64,000 nucleotides of DNA from the NCBI GenBank assembly GCA_002842695.1, contig PHDT01000007.1:62001-126000 (forward strand). The letters run 5' to 3'. Shown here in pieces: positions 28,178-37,413 of the stretch (positions are counted from its first letter, which is position 1; every line of letters starts with the position of its first letter). The notes beneath the pieces are model-generated. The model was given only the letters and a program-made list of their open reading frames with translations. It was not told where the DNA came from and did not search any database. The stretch comes from Bacteroidetes bacterium HGW-Bacteroidetes-10. GTDB taxonomy: Bacteria; Bacteroidota; Bacteroidia; Bacteroidales; UBA932. Both the position numbers and the translations under genes were made by a program.

Positions 28178-29029
28178 ATGATAAGACTGGCAATACAGGC
28201 AAAAGGAAGGCTCAGCGAAGAGAGCACTCAGCTTCTGAATGAGTGCGGGCTCTCGGTAGATCAGAGCAAGCGGAAACTGCTCGCCAAGTGCGAGGATTTC
28301 CCGCTGGAGGTGCTCTACCTCAGGGATGATGACATCCCCGGCGCGGTTGCAACAGGAGTTGCAGACATAGGAATTGTAGGGATGAATGAAGTCGTGGAGA
28401 GAGGCTTTGGTGTAAATGTAGTCCACAAGATGGGCTTTGGCAAGTGCCGTATCTCACTTGCAATTCCAAAAGGAGAGGAGTATAACGGAATTGAGTGGTT
28501 TTCCGGACGCAGGGTGGCTACCTCATATCCGGTTATACTTGCAAAATTCTTTAAGGAGAAGGGTGTTATTGCTGATATCCATCAGATTGCCGGTTCGGTT
28601 GAGGTCGCCCCATCTGTGGGTATGGCCGATGCAATTTTTGATATTGTCAGCTCAGGGGGAACCCTTATTTCCAATGGTTTGAAGGAGGTAGAGAAAGTTT
28701 TTTGGTCGGAAGCCGCTCTCATAGCAAACAGAGAATTAGGCCCAGAAAAACTATTAATTGTGGAGAAGTTGCTGGCAAGGTTTGAGGCTGTGGAGAGAAG
28801 CCGGGGTATGAAGTATCTTCTTATGAACCTGCCTCAGAACATGGTTGAGGGAGTCTCTGCGCTCCTGCCGGGAATGAGAAGCCCCACAGTGTTTCCGCTT
28901 GCACAGGAGGGGTGGTGCTCAATGCATGTTGTTGTCGCAGAGAGAGAGCTCTGGCCCAAACTGGAGAAGCTCAAATCTCTTGGTGCAGAGGGAATTTTAG
29001 TATTATCACTTGATAAAATGATGCCATGA
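28178..29029 (+). CDS. hisG: ATP phosphoribosyltransferase (long form)
   Basis: MIRLAIQAKGRLSEESTQLL, DDDIPGAVATGVADIGIVG, ISSGGTL-type motif, C-terminal regulatory domain; start at ATG 28178 rather than the track start. Confidence 0.96.
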   Translation: MIRLAIQAKGRLSEESTQLLNECGLSVDQSKRKLLAKCEDFPLEVLYLRDDDIPGAVATGVADIGIVGMNEVVERGFGVNVVHKMGFGKCRISLAIPKGEEYNGIEWFSGRRVATSYPVILAKFFKEKGVIADIHQIAGSVEVAPSVGMADAIFDIVSSGGTLISNGLKEVEKVFWSEAALIANRELGPEKLLIVEKLLARFEAVERSRGMKYLLMNLPQNMVEGVSALLPGMRSPTVFPLAQEGWCSMHVVVAERELWPKLEKLKSLGAEGILVLSLDKMMP

Positions 29030-30306
29030 CAGAAATTATTTACTATCCGGACAGAGATATCAAAAAGAGAATTTTGTCCCGCCCCTTTTCAGAAGACTCT
29101 TCGGTTGAAGATGCAGTAAAAGACATAATTGCAGATGTCCGCAGAAATGGTGATTCTGCTCTTTTCAGATATGCAAGGGTTCTTGATGGAGCAAAACTTG
29201 AAACTCTTCTGGTTTCGGAGAGTGAAATTAATGAGAGTGCTCAGTCTGTAAGCCGGGAGCTTAAAGAAGCAATTGCAATTGCAGCAGAGAACATATCTGC
29301 ATTTCACAGAGCTCAGCTTACTCAGGAGGTTAATCTTGAAACTACTGCCGGTGTGAGATGTGTTCAAAGGAGATTGCCGGTAAAAAAAGTGGGACTCTAT
29401 GTTCCCGGCGGTTCTGCACCTCTCTTTTCGACGGTTCTGATGCTTGCAATCCCCGCAAAAATTGCCGGATGTGAAGAGATAACGCTCTTTACTCCGCCTT
29501 CTAAAGATGGCTCAGTTAATCAGGCTATACTTTACGCTGCAAAGGTAGCAGGTGTTGACAGGGTTGTTAAGAGCGGAGGCGCACAGGCTGTTGCTGCTAT
29601 GGCTTTTGGCACTGAAACCATCTCGCCTTGTGACAAGATATTCGGCCCCGGAAACCGGTATGTGGCCACAGCCAAACAGCAGGTGAGCAGCAGGGTATCT
29701 GTTGATATGTTTGCAGGACCCTCTGAGGTAATGGTTATTGCAGATGAGACTGCAGTTCCCTCATTTGCGGCTGCAGACCTTCTGTCGCAGGCAGAGCATG
29801 GTGCAGATTCTCAGGTATTGCTGCTTACCACTTCTGAATCATTTGCGTTAAAGTGCAGTGAAGAGATTAAAAAGCAACTTGCTGCTCTCTCCAGAAAGAG
29901 AGAGCTGGAAGGGGCTCTCAGAAACAGCAGGATTGTTGTTCTTGAGAACCTTGACCAGGCTGTTGAGATGGCAAATGAGTATGCCTCCGAGCACCTGATA
30001 ATAGTAACAGAAGATCCATGGAAGATTGCTAATCTAATTACTGCGGCAGGAAGTGTTTTTATTGGAAACTACTCTCCCGAAAGCGCTGGAGACTATGCCT
30101 CGGGCACTAACCACACACTGCCAACAGGCGGCTGGGCTAAGTCTCAGGGGGGAATATCAACAGACAGTTTTTGCAGAACAATTACATACCAGGAGTTATC
30201 AAGGGAGGGGCTCTCAATCCTAAGCAAAACGATTGAAGTCATGGCTCTTGCAGAGGGGCTTGAGGCTCACTGTAATGCTGTTAAAGTAAGAATGGAGGAG
30301 CTGTAA
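29026..30306 (+). CDS. hisD: Histidinol dehydrogenase
   Basis: LYVPGGSAPLFSTVLMLAIPA, IFGPGNRYVATAKQQV, FAGPSEVMVIAD, EHGADSQV motifs. Confidence 0.97.
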   Translation: MTEIIYYPDRDIKKRILSRPFSEDSSVEDAVKDIIADVRRNGDSALFRYARVLDGAKLETLLVSESEINESAQSVSRELKEAIAIAAENISAFHRAQLTQEVNLETTAGVRCVQRRLPVKKVGLYVPGGSAPLFSTVLMLAIPAKIAGCEEITLFTPPSKDGSVNQAILYAAKVAGVDRVVKSGGAQAVAAMAFGTETISPCDKIFGPGNRYVATAKQQVSSRVSVDMFAGPSEVMVIADETAVPSFAAADLLSQAEHGADSQVLLLTTSESFALKCSEEIKKQLAALSRKRELEGALRNSRIVVLENLDQAVEMANEYASEHLIIVTEDPWKIANLITAAGSVFIGNYSPESAGDYASGTNHTLPTGGWAKSQGGISTDSFCRTITYQELSREGLSILSKTIEVMALAEGLEAHCNAVKVRMEEL

Positions 30307-30307
30307 C

Positions 30308-31921
30308 ATGAATATTGAGAGTTTAGTCAGAAGAAATATCAGAGAACTCGTTCCCTACTCGACGGCAAGAGATGAGTGCGGCCTTGAGAGCGGAATATTT
30401 CTTGATGCGAATGAAAGCCCGTTTAACAATGGATTCAATCGCTATCCAGATCCGGCGCAATTAAAGCTAAAACAGATATATTCATTAGTTACCGGAATCC
30501 CTTCAGAGAACTTGTTTGCAGGTAATGGCAGCGATGAGGCGATAGACCTGCTTATAAGAGTCTTCTGTGAACCAGGAGCAGATAACATTGTCACCATCTC
30601 TCCGACATACGGAATGTACAGAACTGCAGCTGCTGTTAACGACATCAAATGTACAGAGGTTCCGCTTGAGGCAGATTTCTCACTTAATCCGCAAAAGTTA
30701 CTGAAGGCGTGTGCTGCAGAGACAAAGATTATTTTTCTCTGTTCCCCGAATAATCCAACAGGGAATCTCCTTAATAAAGATTCTGTTGAGACAGTCATCA
30801 GAAATTTCAGGGGAATTGTAGTTGTAGATGAAGCCTACATTGACTTTTCGGGTGACGGGGGTTTTGCAGGTAAGGTCAATACATTTCCCAACCTGGTAGT
30901 GTTGAGAACCCTGTCAAAGGCATGGGGTATGGCCGGCCTGAGGGTAGGGTTTGCGATTGCTTCCGCCCCTCTGGTCTCATTCCTCAGCAAGGTAAAATAT
31001 CCTTACAATGTTAACACCCTGAGTCAGGAGAAGGCTGTATCCCTGCTTAAAAGAGGAAACAGAAGCCAGCTTGACACTGTCATTTTCGAACGGGAGAGGG
31101 TGGCATCTGAGCTAAAGCTGGTTTCGGATGTGGTTGAGGTATTTCCCTCTGATGCAAACTTCCTTCTTGTAAGGTTTAAGGACTCAAAAGAGGTGTTCCG
31201 GAGGCTTCTTAACAGCGGCATTATTGTAAGAGACAGAACATCTGCTGAAGGCTGCAGAGGTGCACTGAGAATAAGCATAGGCACCGGAAGTGAAAATACT
31301 CTTCTTCTTGACAGGATAAAGGGAACCTGTGCAGGCAATGCTCTTTCGCTGCTCTGCCGGCAGCGGAGTACAGCTGAGACAATGATTTCGGTTAAGATTG
31401 ATCCCGGTGGAAATCTGGTTAATGAGATTTCAACAGGTATACCATTTTTCAACCATATGCTTGAGCAGATTCCTGTACATGGCGGTTTTTCGCTGCAGTT
31501 ATGGGCATCGGGTGACCTGGAAAACGGTGCTCACCACACAATTGAAGATGTTGCAATTGTGGTTGGGGAGGCTCTGAGTGAGCTGGTTGCATCTGTGCCT
31601 GGCAATAATCGTTATGGGTTCTCTCTTCCAATGGATGAGTCATCTGCGTCAGTCCTGATTGATACCGGAGGCAGGGCATATCTGAAGTGGGAAGCAGATT
31701 TTCCTGCAGAGTATGTTGAGGGAATTGAGTCAGATATGTTCAGACACTTCTTCGACACCCTCTCCAGGAGCATGAAAGCTACAATTCATGTGAAGGCCGG
31801 GGGGACAAATGCCCACCATGTCGCTGAAGCTATCTTCAAAGCATTTGCCAGAGCATTGCGAACCGCACTGAGCTCATCCGGAGACGACACAAAAATTCAA
31901 AGCAGCAAAGGAGTGTTATGA
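30308..31921 (+). CDS. hisCB: Fused histidinol-phosphate aminotransferase / imidazoleglycerol-phosphate dehydratase (HisC-HisB)
   Basis: N-terminal HisC (SPNNPTGNLL, VVDEAYIDF, TLSKAWGMAGLRVGFAIA) continuous with a C-terminal IGPD domain (FFNHMLEQIPVHGGF, HHTIEDVAIVVGEAL, NAHHVAEAIFKAFARAL, IQSSKGVL). Confidence 0.93.
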   Translation: MNIESLVRRNIRELVPYSTARDECGLESGIFLDANESPFNNGFNRYPDPAQLKLKQIYSLVTGIPSENLFAGNGSDEAIDLLIRVFCEPGADNIVTISPTYGMYRTAAAVNDIKCTEVPLEADFSLNPQKLLKACAAETKIIFLCSPNNPTGNLLNKDSVETVIRNFRGIVVVDEAYIDFSGDGGFAGKVNTFPNLVVLRTLSKAWGMAGLRVGFAIASAPLVSFLSKVKYPYNVNTLSQEKAVSLLKRGNRSQLDTVIFERERVASELKLVSDVVEVFPSDANFLLVRFKDSKEVFRRLLNSGIIVRDRTSAEGCRGALRISIGTGSENTLLLDRIKGTCAGNALSLLCRQRSTAETMISVKIDPGGNLVNEISTGIPFFNHMLEQIPVHGGFSLQLWASGDLENGAHHTIEDVAIVVGEALSELVASVPGNNRYGFSLPMDESSASVLIDTGGRAYLKWEADFPAEYVEGIESDMFRHFFDTLSRSMKATIHVKAGGTNAHHVAEAIFKAFARALRTALSSSGDDTKIQSSKGVL

Positions 31922-32514
31922 CAGCAATAATTGACTATGGTTCAGGTAATATATTCTCTCTTGGCGCAGCTCTGGAGAGAATTGGAGAGGAGTATACAGT
32001 AACATCAGAAGAGTCAGTTATTCTTGCTGCAGAGAGGCTGATTCTTCCCGGGGTGGGAGAGGCTTCGCACGCCATGAGAGTTATCCGGGAGCGTAAGCTT
32101 GATCATATAATTGAGAAAACCAGCGTTCCTGTACTTGGCATCTGCATAGGGATGCAGCTAATGTGCAGCTATAGTGAAGAGGGAGATACTCCGTGTCTGG
32201 GATATTTTGCCACTTCAGTTAAGAGGCTTCTTCCAGAGGGAGTGAAGATACCTCATATGGGGTGGAACAGTATTAACGGCGTTAAAGGCTCTCTTTTCGA
32301 GGGGATTAAAGAGGGTGAGTGTTTCTATTTTGTCCATTCATTTGCTCCTGCTCCCTCTCTTTCAGCAACTTCAATGACAAAGCATGGCTCTCTGTTTTCA
32401 TCCTCTCTGGAATCCGGCAGGTTTTTCGGGACTCAGTTCCACCCGGAGAAAAGCGGTGAAGCGGGCGAAAGGGTTCTCAGGAATTTTATTAATATCAGAA
32501 ACAAGAGCTTATGA
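31918..32514 (+). CDS. hisH: Imidazole glycerol phosphate synthase subunit HisH
   Basis: Glutamine amidotransferase motifs VPVLGICIGMQLM, IPHMGWNSI, GTQFHPEKS. Confidence 0.96.
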   Translation: MTAIIDYGSGNIFSLGAALERIGEEYTVTSEESVILAAERLILPGVGEASHAMRVIRERKLDHIIEKTSVPVLGICIGMQLMCSYSEEGDTPCLGYFATSVKRLLPEGVKIPHMGWNSINGVKGSLFEGIKEGECFYFVHSFAPAPSLSATSMTKHGSLFSSSLESGRFFGTQFHPEKSGEAGERVLRNFINIRNKSL

Positions 32515-33248
32515 AAAGCAAAATAGAGATAATACCGGCAATAGATGTAATTGACGGAAGATGCGTCAGGCTTGCCATGGGAGATTACGGAAAAGAGTTC
32601 CGATACTCCTTTGACCCGCTTGAGCTTGCACTGAAGTATCAGGATATGGGACTTACGAAGTTGCACCTGGTAGATCTTGACGGGGCAAAAGGATCTGGGC
32701 CCCGCAATCTGAGAGTGCTTGAACGGATAGCATCCGGAACTTCACTCTTTATAGAGTTTGGCGGAGGGGTTAAATCGCTCGAATCTGCAGGTAGAGTATT
32801 ATCTGCAGGGGCGGGTAGAGTAGTTGCGGGAAGCGTTGCAGTTACAAATCCGCTTCTTACTTCACAACTCATTGAAATATATGGTCCTGATAAAATTGTG
32901 CTTGGTCTCGATTTATATGAAGGCAAGATTGCGATAAACGGATGGATAGATAAGATTGATAGTAATATAGAAGATGTTATATCATATTATACTGCACTCA
33001 ATATTAAAACTATAATCTGTACAGATATTTCAAAAGACGGAATGCTTTCCGGACCGGCTTACGGACTTTATAAGAGTCTCTCTGCGAAGTATCCGGAACT
33101 GGATATAATTGCCTCCGGAGGAGTCTCCTCTTTTTCAGATATTGTACAGCTAAACACCAGCGGCGCAAAAGGAATAATAATTGGTAAGGCCTTTTATGAC
33201 GGAATTATTAATGAGAAGGAGGTAAAAGAATGGTTAGAAAGCGAATAA
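32511..33248 (+). CDS. hisA: Phosphoribosylformimino-5-aminoimidazole carboxamide ribotide isomerase
   Basis: EIIPAIDVIDGRCVRLAMGDY, LHLVDLDGAK, IEFGGGVKS, ASGGVSS motifs. Confidence 0.96.
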   Translation: MKSKIEIIPAIDVIDGRCVRLAMGDYGKEFRYSFDPLELALKYQDMGLTKLHLVDLDGAKGSGPRNLRVLERIASGTSLFIEFGGGVKSLESAGRVLSAGAGRVVAGSVAVTNPLLTSQLIEIYGPDKIVLGLDLYEGKIAINGWIDKIDSNIEDVISYYTALNIKTIICTDISKDGMLSGPAYGLYKSLSAKYPELDIIASGGVSSFSDIVQLNTSGAKGIIIGKAFYDGIINEKEVKEWLESE

Positions 33249-33985
33249 TTCCCTGCCTTGATGTTCTTGACGGAAAGACAGTAAAGGGTGTAAATTTTAT
33301 CAACCTCAGAGAGATGGGAGATCCTGTCGAGATGGGACGCTACTATGCAGAGCAGGGAGCAGATGAACTTGTTTATCTGGATATCAGTGCCTCTTATGAG
33401 GGAAGAGGGACTTTCAGAAGCCTGGTCAGCAGAATAGCAAAGGGGATAAACATTCCATTTACTGTAGGCGGAGGTATTTCTTCTGCAGATGATGCATCTG
33501 CCTTGCTTGACTCAGGGGCTGACAAGGTGTCGGTCAACACCTCTGCCCTTGAAAATCCTGATTTGATTGATAAAATTGCTTCAAAATTCGGGTCTCAGTT
33601 TATTGTTGTTGCTGTTGATGCCCTAGAAAGGGACGGTCTATGGCAGGTAATGAAAAAGGGAGGCCGTTATGCAGCAAACAGAGAGTTGTTCGAGTGGTCA
33701 GAAGAGGCATGCAGCCGGGGTGCAGGAGAGATACTCTTCACATCTGTGGGTCATGACGGGACCCGTGGCGGATTTGCATGCAGTACCCTCTCTTTGTTAA
33801 GTTCAATGCTCCCGGTTCCTGTAATTGCATCGGGAGGTGCTGGTAATATGAGTCACTTTGCTCAGGTTTTTAGTGATGGAAAGGCAGATGCAGCTCTTGC
33901 AGCATCTGTGTTTCACAGCGGGGAGATACCAGTTCCGGTACTTAAGAAATGGCTCGATAGCCAGGGAATTAATGTCAGGATTTAG
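33230..33985 (+). CDS. hisF: Imidazole glycerol phosphate synthase subunit HisF
   Basis: RIIPCLDVLDGKTVKGVNF, YLDISASYEGR, TVGGGISS, SVNTSA motifs. Confidence 0.97.
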   Translation: MVRKRIIPCLDVLDGKTVKGVNFINLREMGDPVEMGRYYAEQGADELVYLDISASYEGRGTFRSLVSRIAKGINIPFTVGGGISSADDASALLDSGADKVSVNTSALENPDLIDKIASKFGSQFIVVAVDALERDGLWQVMKKGGRYAANRELFEWSEEACSRGAGEILFTSVGHDGTRGGFACSTLSLLSSMLPVPVIASGGAGNMSHFAQVFSDGKADAALAASVFHSGEIPVPVLKKWLDSQGINVRI

Positions 33986-34037
33986 TTAAAGGATATTTAA
34001 ACATTTACTGAAGTGATAACACTTATTGAAAAGAATT

Positions 34038-34640
34038 ATGAAAATTGAAACAAAATTAATATTTAAGCAGGATTCTGACCTTATACCGGCAGTAATCCAG
34101 GATGACAAGACGCTTAAAGTTCTTATGCTTGGCTATATGAACAGAGATGCGTACAAAAAGACAATTGAGGAGGGGCGGGTAACATTTTTCAGCCGTTCCC
34201 GCCAGAGGTTGTGGACAAAAGGGGAGAGCAGTAATAACTTTCTTAAAGTGAAGAGTATTGAGGCAGATTGTGATAACGATACACTGCTGGTAAGAGCAGA
34301 TCCTGCAGGTCCGGTTTGTCATACAGGTTCAAATTCATGTTTTAATAATGAACTTTCAGAGGGTTTTTTAGGGAAACTTACACAGGTGATTAAGGAGAGA
34401 CATAATGATATGCCTCAGGGATCTTACACAACCACGCTTTTTGAGAAAGGTGCCGAGAGGATTTCAAAGAAGGTTGGAGAAGAGGCTGCCGAAGTTATTA
34501 TTGAGGCTATCAAAGGGGATAAAAAAAGACTGGTATATGAAGCCGGGGACCTCATATACCATCTTCTTGTGTTGCTTGAACTGTACGGCCTTTCAATTAG
34601 TGATATTGAAAAAGAGCTGTACAGCCGTCACTCGGAATAA
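34038..34640 (+). CDS. hisIE: Bifunctional phosphoribosyl-AMP cyclohydrolase / phosphoribosyl-ATP pyrophosphatase
   Basis: VLMLGYMNRDAYKKTIEEGRVTFFSRSRQRLWTKGE and KKVGEEAAEVIIEAIKGD...YEAGDLIYHLLVLL. Confidence 0.95.
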   Translation: MKIETKLIFKQDSDLIPAVIQDDKTLKVLMLGYMNRDAYKKTIEEGRVTFFSRSRQRLWTKGESSNNFLKVKSIEADCDNDTLLVRADPAGPVCHTGSNSCFNNELSEGFLGKLTQVIKERHNDMPQGSYTTTLFEKGAERISKKVGEEAAEVIIEAIKGDKKRLVYEAGDLIYHLLVLLELYGLSISDIEKELYSRHSE

Positions 34641-34643
34641 ATT

Positions 34644-36305
34644 CTAGAACAGGCCTGTAATGTTGCCGTCGTTATCAATGTCAATGCGCATTGACGACGG
34701 CTCTTCAGGCAGACCGGGCATACGCATGATCTCTCCGGTTATTGGAACCAGAAAACCGGCACCTGCAGCTATTTCAATCTCTCTTACTGTAACAACAAAG
34801 TCTTTCGGCCTTCCCAGAAGGTCCGGATTGTCTGAGAGCGATTTCTGAGTCTTTGCCATGCAAATTGCAAGGTCGTTAAGACCAAGTTTAGCGATTTTTG
34901 CAAGATTGGCCTTAGCTTTTGCAGTATAGTCAACAGCTTCTGCGCCGTATATCTTTTTGGCAATAGTCTCAATCTTTTTCTCGACAGAGTCTGTGAGAGG
35001 GTAGAGAGGCAGGAAGTTAGGGCAGCAATCTGCGGCTGCATTAACAACCATATGAGCCAGCTCTTCTGCGCCTGCTCCGCCTTTGCCCCATACATCCACA
35101 ATTGAAACAGGAATGCCTTTCTTTTTGCAGAAGTCTGCAATAAAATCAAGCTCTTCCTGAGAGTCAGTGGCAAATTTGTTAATTGCAACAACTGGTGCAA
35201 GGCTAAACTGCTTAATGTTTTCTACATGTTTTTCGAGGTTACCCATACCCTTTGCAAGAGCAGCTACATCAGAATCCTTAATCTCCTTAAGAGGTTTGCC
35301 TCCGTGATATTTAAGTGCTCTTACAGTTGCAACCAGCACTGCTGCATTTGGTGACAACTTTGCCGAGCGGCATTTAATGTCCAGGAATTTCTCTGCTCCA
35401 AGGTCAAATCCGAATCCTGCTTCAGTTACAGTATAGTCTGTAAGTGACATTGCTGTCTGTGTTGCAATAACTGAATTTGTTCCCTGAGCAATGTTTGCGA
35501 AAGGGCCTCCATGTATAATTGCGGGAGTACCTTCAATTGTCTGAACAAGGTTGGGCTTAATTGCATCTTTGAGCAGAGCTGCCATTGCGCCGTGAGCTTT
35601 GAGGTCGCGTGCATATATTGGTTGCTTGTCGAATGTGAAACCAATGAAAATATTACCCAGTCTGGTCTTAAGATCTTCTCTGTCTTTTGACAAACACAAA
35701 ATTGCCATTACTTCAGAGGCTGCTGTGATATCGAATCCTGTCTCTCTTGGAATTCCGTTGCCTGTGCCTCCAAGCCCAACAACTATATCGCGAAGAGCAC
35801 GGTCATTCATATCCATTACTCTCTTCCACGAAACAGTTCTTGGATCGAGGTTAAGGCTGTTGTTCTTGCTCTGAATGTTGTTGTCGATGAGTGCAGAAAG
35901 AAGGTTGTGCGCCTTCTCAATCGCTGAAAAATCACCGGTGAAGTGAAGGTTAATATCTTCCATTGGAAGAACCTGAGAGTATCCGCCTCCTGTTGCTCCT
36001 CCCTTGATTCCGAATACCGGGCCCAGTGAAGGTTCGCGAAGAACCACAACAGATTTTTCACCTATTCTGTTAAGAGCCTGCGACAAACCTATCGAAACGG
36101 TTGTCTTGCCCTCTCCTGCCGGAGTAGGTGAAATTGCCGATACCAGAATCAGCTTTCCGAATTTGTTCCTGTCTATGTATTTTAAGGGCAGTTTGGCTTT
36201 GTACTTGCCATACAGCTCAAGATCATCAGCTTCGATGCCCAGCTTCGCAGCCACCTCTCCGATGGGGCGCAGCTTAATCGTACGTGCAATTTCCTGATCA
36301 GTCAT
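34644..36305 (-). CDS. fhs: Formate-tetrahydrofolate ligase
   Basis: SAISPTPAGEGKTTVSIGLSQAL, REPSLGPVFGIKGGATGGGYSQVLPMEDINLHFTGD. Confidence 0.97.
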   Translation of the reverse strand: MTDQEIARTIKLRPIGEVAAKLGIEADDLELYGKYKAKLPLKYIDRNKFGKLILVSAISPTPAGEGKTTVSIGLSQALNRIGEKSVVVLREPSLGPVFGIKGGATGGGYSQVLPMEDINLHFTGDFSAIEKAHNLLSALIDNNIQSKNNSLNLDPRTVSWKRVMDMNDRALRDIVVGLGGTGNGIPRETGFDITAASEVMAILCLSKDREDLKTRLGNIFIGFTFDKQPIYARDLKAHGAMAALLKDAIKPNLVQTIEGTPAIIHGGPFANIAQGTNSVIATQTAMSLTDYTVTEAGFGFDLGAEKFLDIKCRSAKLSPNAAVLVATVRALKYHGGKPLKEIKDSDVAALAKGMGNLEKHVENIKQFSLAPVVAINKFATDSQEELDFIADFCKKKGIPVSIVDVWGKGGAGAEELAHMVVNAAADCCPNFLPLYPLTDSVEKKIETIAKKIYGAEAVDYTAKAKANLAKIAKLGLNDLAICMAKTQKSLSDNPDLLGRPKDFVVTVREIEIAAGAGFLVPITGEIMRMPGLPEEPSSMRIDIDNDGNITGLF

Positions 36306-36448
36306 AAATTATAATTATTTGTAAGAAAAGACTATTGTTTTAGTTACAACAAATATAAATTATTAAAGTTTTCATTCAAAACAATAATTTTTTATCTTCG
36401 TAAGCATAACCTGGCTTACAAAACAACCTAACTAACTATTATAACTTT

Positions 36449-36766
36449 ATGGCAACTATTGAACTTGGAGGGAAAGTATTTGAAATTGACGGGGATGGCT
36501 TTCTTACAGATCCGGCTGTGTGGAATGACGAAGTGGCGACACTGTTTGCAAAGGCAGACGGAATTGAAGAGATGAATGACAAACACTGGGCAATTGTCCG
36601 GATTATCAGAAACAATTTTGAGGAGAAAGGGAATGCTCCAATGATCAGAATGATTTGCCAGGAGACAGGTCTCAAACTGCGTGAGATATATGAACTTTTC
36701 CCGCTTGGTCCTGCCAGAGGAGCCTGCAGGGTAGCCGGCCTTCCAAAGCCGGACGGATGTGTATAA
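36449..36766 (+). CDS. DsrC/TusE-family sulfur relay protein with both C-terminal-arm cysteines
   Basis: DGFLTDPAVWNDEVA and C-terminus GPARGACRVAGLPKPDGCV; penultimate Cys plus Cys 11 positions upstream as in DsrC. Confidence 0.93.
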   Translation: MATIELGGKVFEIDGDGFLTDPAVWNDEVATLFAKADGIEEMNDKHWAIVRIIRNNFEEKGNAPMIRMICQETGLKLREIYELFPLGPARGACRVAGLPKPDGCV

Positions 36767-37403
36767 CATTCAGGACATGAAGTGGTATATTATCATAGCT
36801 CTGGCAGCACTTGCAATCTCAGTCGCAATGCTGCTCATTCAGCTTATTAAACTTATTTCTGCAGGTAAACCAAAAGATCTGTCGAAAGGATCAGGAAATA
36901 TATCAGCCGGAGTGGCTTACTCCTATACTAAAGCGATGTCTCCAATGGAGAAGGAATCGGCATACCTGCACCTTCCAACCTATGCGGCAGGGATGATATA
37001 CCATGCGGGTATATTTGCCTCTCTTTTGCTGTTTCTGCTTTTTATCTCATCGCTTTTTGAAATACCGCAGGGCATAAGCATTATTGCAGGAGCAATACTC
37101 GTAATTTCAGGCTTGTGCGGGTTAGCTATCTTGTTTAAGAGATTTATAAATGCAGGGCTGAGGTCACTCTCAGGTGCAGATGACTACATCTCAAATTTTC
37201 TTACTACACTGGCAATCTTTGCAACAGCTGCATTTCTGTTTTTTGAACAGGCAGAGGTTCTCTATTATATGATTGTCTCTGTTTTGCTGCTGTGGATTCC
37301 TCTTGGAAAAACAAGGCATCTTCTCTATTTCTTTTTTGCAAGATACCACCTTGGATACTTTTTCGGGAAACGCGGGACATGGCCGCCAAAATCACTTAAA
37401 TAA
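36759..37403 (+). CDS. NarI/DsrM-like membrane b-type cytochrome subunit (candidate)
   Basis: Membrane protein with several TM helices, YHAGIFASLLLFLL and GKTRHLLYFFFARYHLGYFFGKRGTWPP; encoded between DsrC and a DsrK/HdrD-like protein. Confidence 0.7.
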   Translation: MYNIQDMKWYIIIALAALAISVAMLLIQLIKLISAGKPKDLSKGSGNISAGVAYSYTKAMSPMEKESAYLHLPTYAAGMIYHAGIFASLLLFLLFISSLFEIPQGISIIAGAILVISGLCGLAILFKRFINAGLRSLSGADDYISNFLTTLAIFATAAFLFFEQAEVLYYMIVSVLLLWIPLGKTRHLLYFFFARYHLGYFFGKRGTWPPKSLK

Positions 37404-37413
37404 AGAGCAGGAA

